Shown in pieces: positions 62,313 through 64,000 of a DNA stretch of 64,000 bases. Made by a program: the position numbers and the translations under genes. Under the pieces are notes generated by a model. That model was not told the DNA's origin and did not search any database. It saw nothing but the letters and a program-made list of their open reading frames with translations. This stretch comes from Aureococcus anophagefferens (Eukaryota > Sar > Pelagophyceae > Pelagomonadales > Pelagomonadaceae), in contig NW_008705561.1 of the NCBI RefSeq assembly GCF_000186865.1, positions 1,228,758 through 1,292,757 on the forward strand, in the 5' to 3' direction. Each line of letters starts with the position of its first letter. Position 1 is the stretch's first letter.

Positions 62313-63998
62313 TTAGGACCCCTTATCCGCCGCGCCGCACATGGCCGCGCCGAAGAACTCCGCGCTCGCGTCGCCCGCGCAGCCGAAGTCGGCGCCGAAG
62401 CCGACGGGCTCGGGCGCGCCGCCGACGGACGTCTTCGGCGAGATGGGCTCGAGGTCGCCCGAGGCGATGGCGACGGCCGTCGCCGCCGCCGCCGCCGTCG
62501 TGTGGTACTCCGGGAAGTCGAGGACGTTCTCGAGGAGGTGGAGCGCGCGCATCGTCTCCTCGCCGGCCGTCGCCGCGCGGGCCGCGACGGCGTCGCGCGG
62601 CGCGGACGCCGCGGCGCCGAGCTTGGCGAGCACGCGGCCGCAGACGGCGCGCAGCGACTCCGGCGGCACGACCGTCGCCTGCTCCGCCAGGTCCTCCCAC
62701 GCGGAGCCCGCGCCGACGCGGCGGTGGCCGTGGTCCTTGTGCTTCTCCACGAGCTCCCGCGAGTGCTTGATGAGCGCGTAGCGGACGAGCTGCCAGACGC
62801 CGTAGGCGCGCATGTGGGCCGGGAACGCGTCGAAGAGGCCCTCCTCTATGAAGGCCGCGAAGTCGACGCCGTGGAGCGACAGGACCTCGGTCGTCGCGCA
62901 CGCGCGCACGGTGTAGAGCCGCGGCCGCGGCTTCCGGTCGCCGACCGTCAACATGCAGATGTCCTCGCCGACGGTCATCTTCGCGCTGACCATGGTGAAG
63001 GAGCACAGCGGGTTCACGGACTTCTCGCCCCAGCAGACGCAGCGCCCGTTCTGGAGCACGTACATCTCCTCGTTCGGCGTCAGATTCTGGTGGATCAGCG
63101 TGTCCCGGTCCATGAAGAACTTCGTCGAGAGCAGGTGGCTGATGCCGAGCACGAAGTTGTCGTGCTCGTAGATGAAGCGGTTGATGTCGCGCTCGAACGC
63201 GAACCCGAGCTCGTAGCTGTGGACGTCGACGCGCGAGTGCACGAGGTCGTGCTCCTCGGTTTCGTCGTCGTCGTAGCGCACGGAGAAGAGCAGGGCGTCA
63301 TCGACGTGCGTGACGACGCAGGGCCGCGGCCGGCCCGGCAGGTGCTGGCGGTCCCTGGTCTCCGGGTAGACCGCGAAGCGCGTGCCCGCGTAGAGGCGGA
63401 ACGTGCGGCGCACGGCCTGCTCGTAGAAGCCGATGTGGGCGACCTCGCGGCCGAGGTTCTGGTGCGCGACGATGGCCTTGAGGGTCGGCGAGAGCCGCTC
63501 GAGGATGCGCTTGTTGTGCTCGTCGCGGAACGTCTTCTCCGCGAGGCCCATGTACTCGCGGAGCTTCATCCGCAGCGCCGGCGGCGTGTCCTGCTCGTCG
63601 AGGTAGGAGTTGAGCATGTCCAGCGTCATCGTGTAGTCGTTGCCCACGGGGTCCATGTTGCCGACGACGTTGCACAGGTCGCCGATGAGGAACGCCATGA
63701 CGATGCAGCCGACGAGGCCGACGATGAGGCAGAGCACCTCCTCGGCGACGTTCGTCGTGACGAAGTCGCCCTGGAGCGTGCCCAGGGCCCAGGTCAGCGC
63801 GTCGACGTAGACGGCCCAGATGCCCCGGTTCCAGAACCGGTCGAGCACGGTCATCGCGCAGTCGTTGTCGGGGTCGCGCGGGCCCCAGTCCGGGATGCCG
63901 CCGCGCTTCTTGTGGCAGTCGTCGAGCGTCATCGACGCGATCATGCGGATGGCGCAGGCCGTCCAGTGGAGCAGGAAGAGCAGGATGGCGATGTACTT
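62313..63998 (-). CDS. Cyclic-nucleotide-gated channel-like protein, C-terminal part
   Basis: The gene enters from the right edge and ends at TAA 62313; 561 aa are visible. KYIAILLFLLHWTACAIRMI is the S5 helix. The pore region is VDALTWALGTLQGDFVTTN, with no GYG/GFG filter. S6 is LCLIVGLVGCIVMAFLIGDL. The C-linker is clear (LREYMGLAEKTFRDEHNKRI, LERLSPTLKAIVAHQ). Then comes a ~65-residue insert resembling a Tudor/SH3 barrel (YAGTRFAVYPE, VVTHVDDALLFSVRYDDDET, EEHDLVHSRV), and then a CNBD (FFMDRDTLIHQNLTPNEEMY, VLQNGRCVCWG, AKMTVGEDICML). Cation conduction gated by a nucleotide is expected from the family but uncertain given the altered filter. Confidence 0.82.
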   Translation of the reverse strand, partial: KYIAILLFLLHWTACAIRMIASMTLDDCHKKRGGIPDWGPRDPDNDCAMTVLDRFWNRGIWAVYVDALTWALGTLQGDFVTTNVAEEVLCLIVGLVGCIVMAFLIGDLCNVVGNMDPVGNDYTMTLDMLNSYLDEQDTPPALRMKLREYMGLAEKTFRDEHNKRILERLSPTLKAIVAHQNLGREVAHIGFYEQAVRRTFRLYAGTRFAVYPETRDRQHLPGRPRPCVVTHVDDALLFSVRYDDDETEEHDLVHSRVDVHSYELGFAFERDINRFIYEHDNFVLGISHLLSTKFFMDRDTLIHQNLTPNEEMYVLQNGRCVCWGEKSVNPLCSFTMVSAKMTVGEDICMLTVGDRKPRPRLYTVRACATTEVLSLHGVDFAAFIEEGLFDAFPAHMRAYGVWQLVRYALIKHSRELVEKHKDHGHRRVGAGSAWEDLAEQATVVPPESLRAVCGRVLAKLGAAASAPRDAVAARAATAGEETMRALHLLENVLDFPEYHTTAAAAATAVAIASGDLEPISPKTSVGGAPEPVGFGADFGCAGDASAEFFGAAMCGAADKGS

Positions 63999-64000
63999 GA

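Noticed and set aside
1..64000. Bacterial or phage origin, CRISPR arrays and operons
   Set aside because: No evenly spaced direct-repeat arrays and no Shine-Dalgarno-led operons are seen; spliceosomal introns and eukaryote-specific families occur throughout.

Overview
The window reads as nuclear DNA of a GC-rich, very gene-dense eukaryotic alga of the stramenopile (heterokont) type; a pelagophyte such as Aureococcus is my best guess. Reasons: (i) almost every base is coding, with about 43 genes in 64 kb, mostly alternating in strand and packed tail to tail, several with overlapping or abutting stop codons; (ii) the genes are eukaryotic (U2SURP, AGFG-type ArfGAP, mitochondrial carrier, mitochondrial uL22, FGE/SUMF1, SAP30/SGF29, CRAL-TRIO, TBC) and are split by short spliceosomal introns of about 45-95 bp; (iii) several proteins start with a signal peptide followed by an alanine/serine-phenylalanine junction, the pre-sequence type used for plastids of red secondary origin; (iv) CGLD27/DUF1230 is a photosynthetic-lineage family; (v) four near-identical 203-bp transposon-like introns match the introner elements described in Aureococcus and Micromonas.

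Layout. 1-13 kb: TBC Rab-GAP tail, a small membrane protein, CGLD27, MsrA, FGE/SUMF1, an S1-domain RS/K-rich protein, a DPP8/9-like peptidase, an orphan, TMEM53-like hydrolase, a phosphatase-JmjC fusion and a 2OG oxygenase. 13-32 kb: seven-exon SulP sulfate transporter, small orphan, ubiquitin-like-domain protein, TauE/SafE permease, RING protein, OB-fold protein, uL22m, GT61 glycosyltransferase (introner 1), SAM-RING-zinc finger protein, U2SURP, PDZ-like/Sel1 protein (introner 2), FSH1 hydrolase, FABP-like protein. 32.1-33.2 kb is a gene-free stretch with an 18-bp perfect inverted repeat. 33-46.7 kb: Pro-rich surface protein, AGFG-like ArfGAP, F-box/kelch, TPR protein, Gly-rich orphan, RCC1 remnant, phosphate carrier, ankyrin protein, papain-like protease. 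46.9-52.5 kb: GST-GST-sulfotransferase fusion (introner 3) and a seven-pass membrane protein. 52.6-64 kb: CRAL-TRIO protein with introner 4 and an N gap, a plastid-type protein, parvulin, spermidine synthase-MYND fusion, EEP nuclease remnant, a glycosyltransferase, a nested non-autonomous transposon region, SAP30-SGF29, and a cyclic-nucleotide-gated channel-like gene running off the right edge.

The most notable system is the introner family: each copy has 15-bp-class terminal inverted repeats, an 8-bp target duplication, and sits inside an ORF. Removing the element plus one target copy restores the frame and a known protein family in all four cases. The 3' AG comes from the element and the 5' GT or GC from the duplicated host bases. 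GC-AG introns, mostly starting GCGCG, are also very common among the ordinary introns.

The genes do not form operons. Start codons were chosen as ATG supported by domain position or signal peptide; splice sites were read by eye from frame continuity and family conservation, without RNA evidence.
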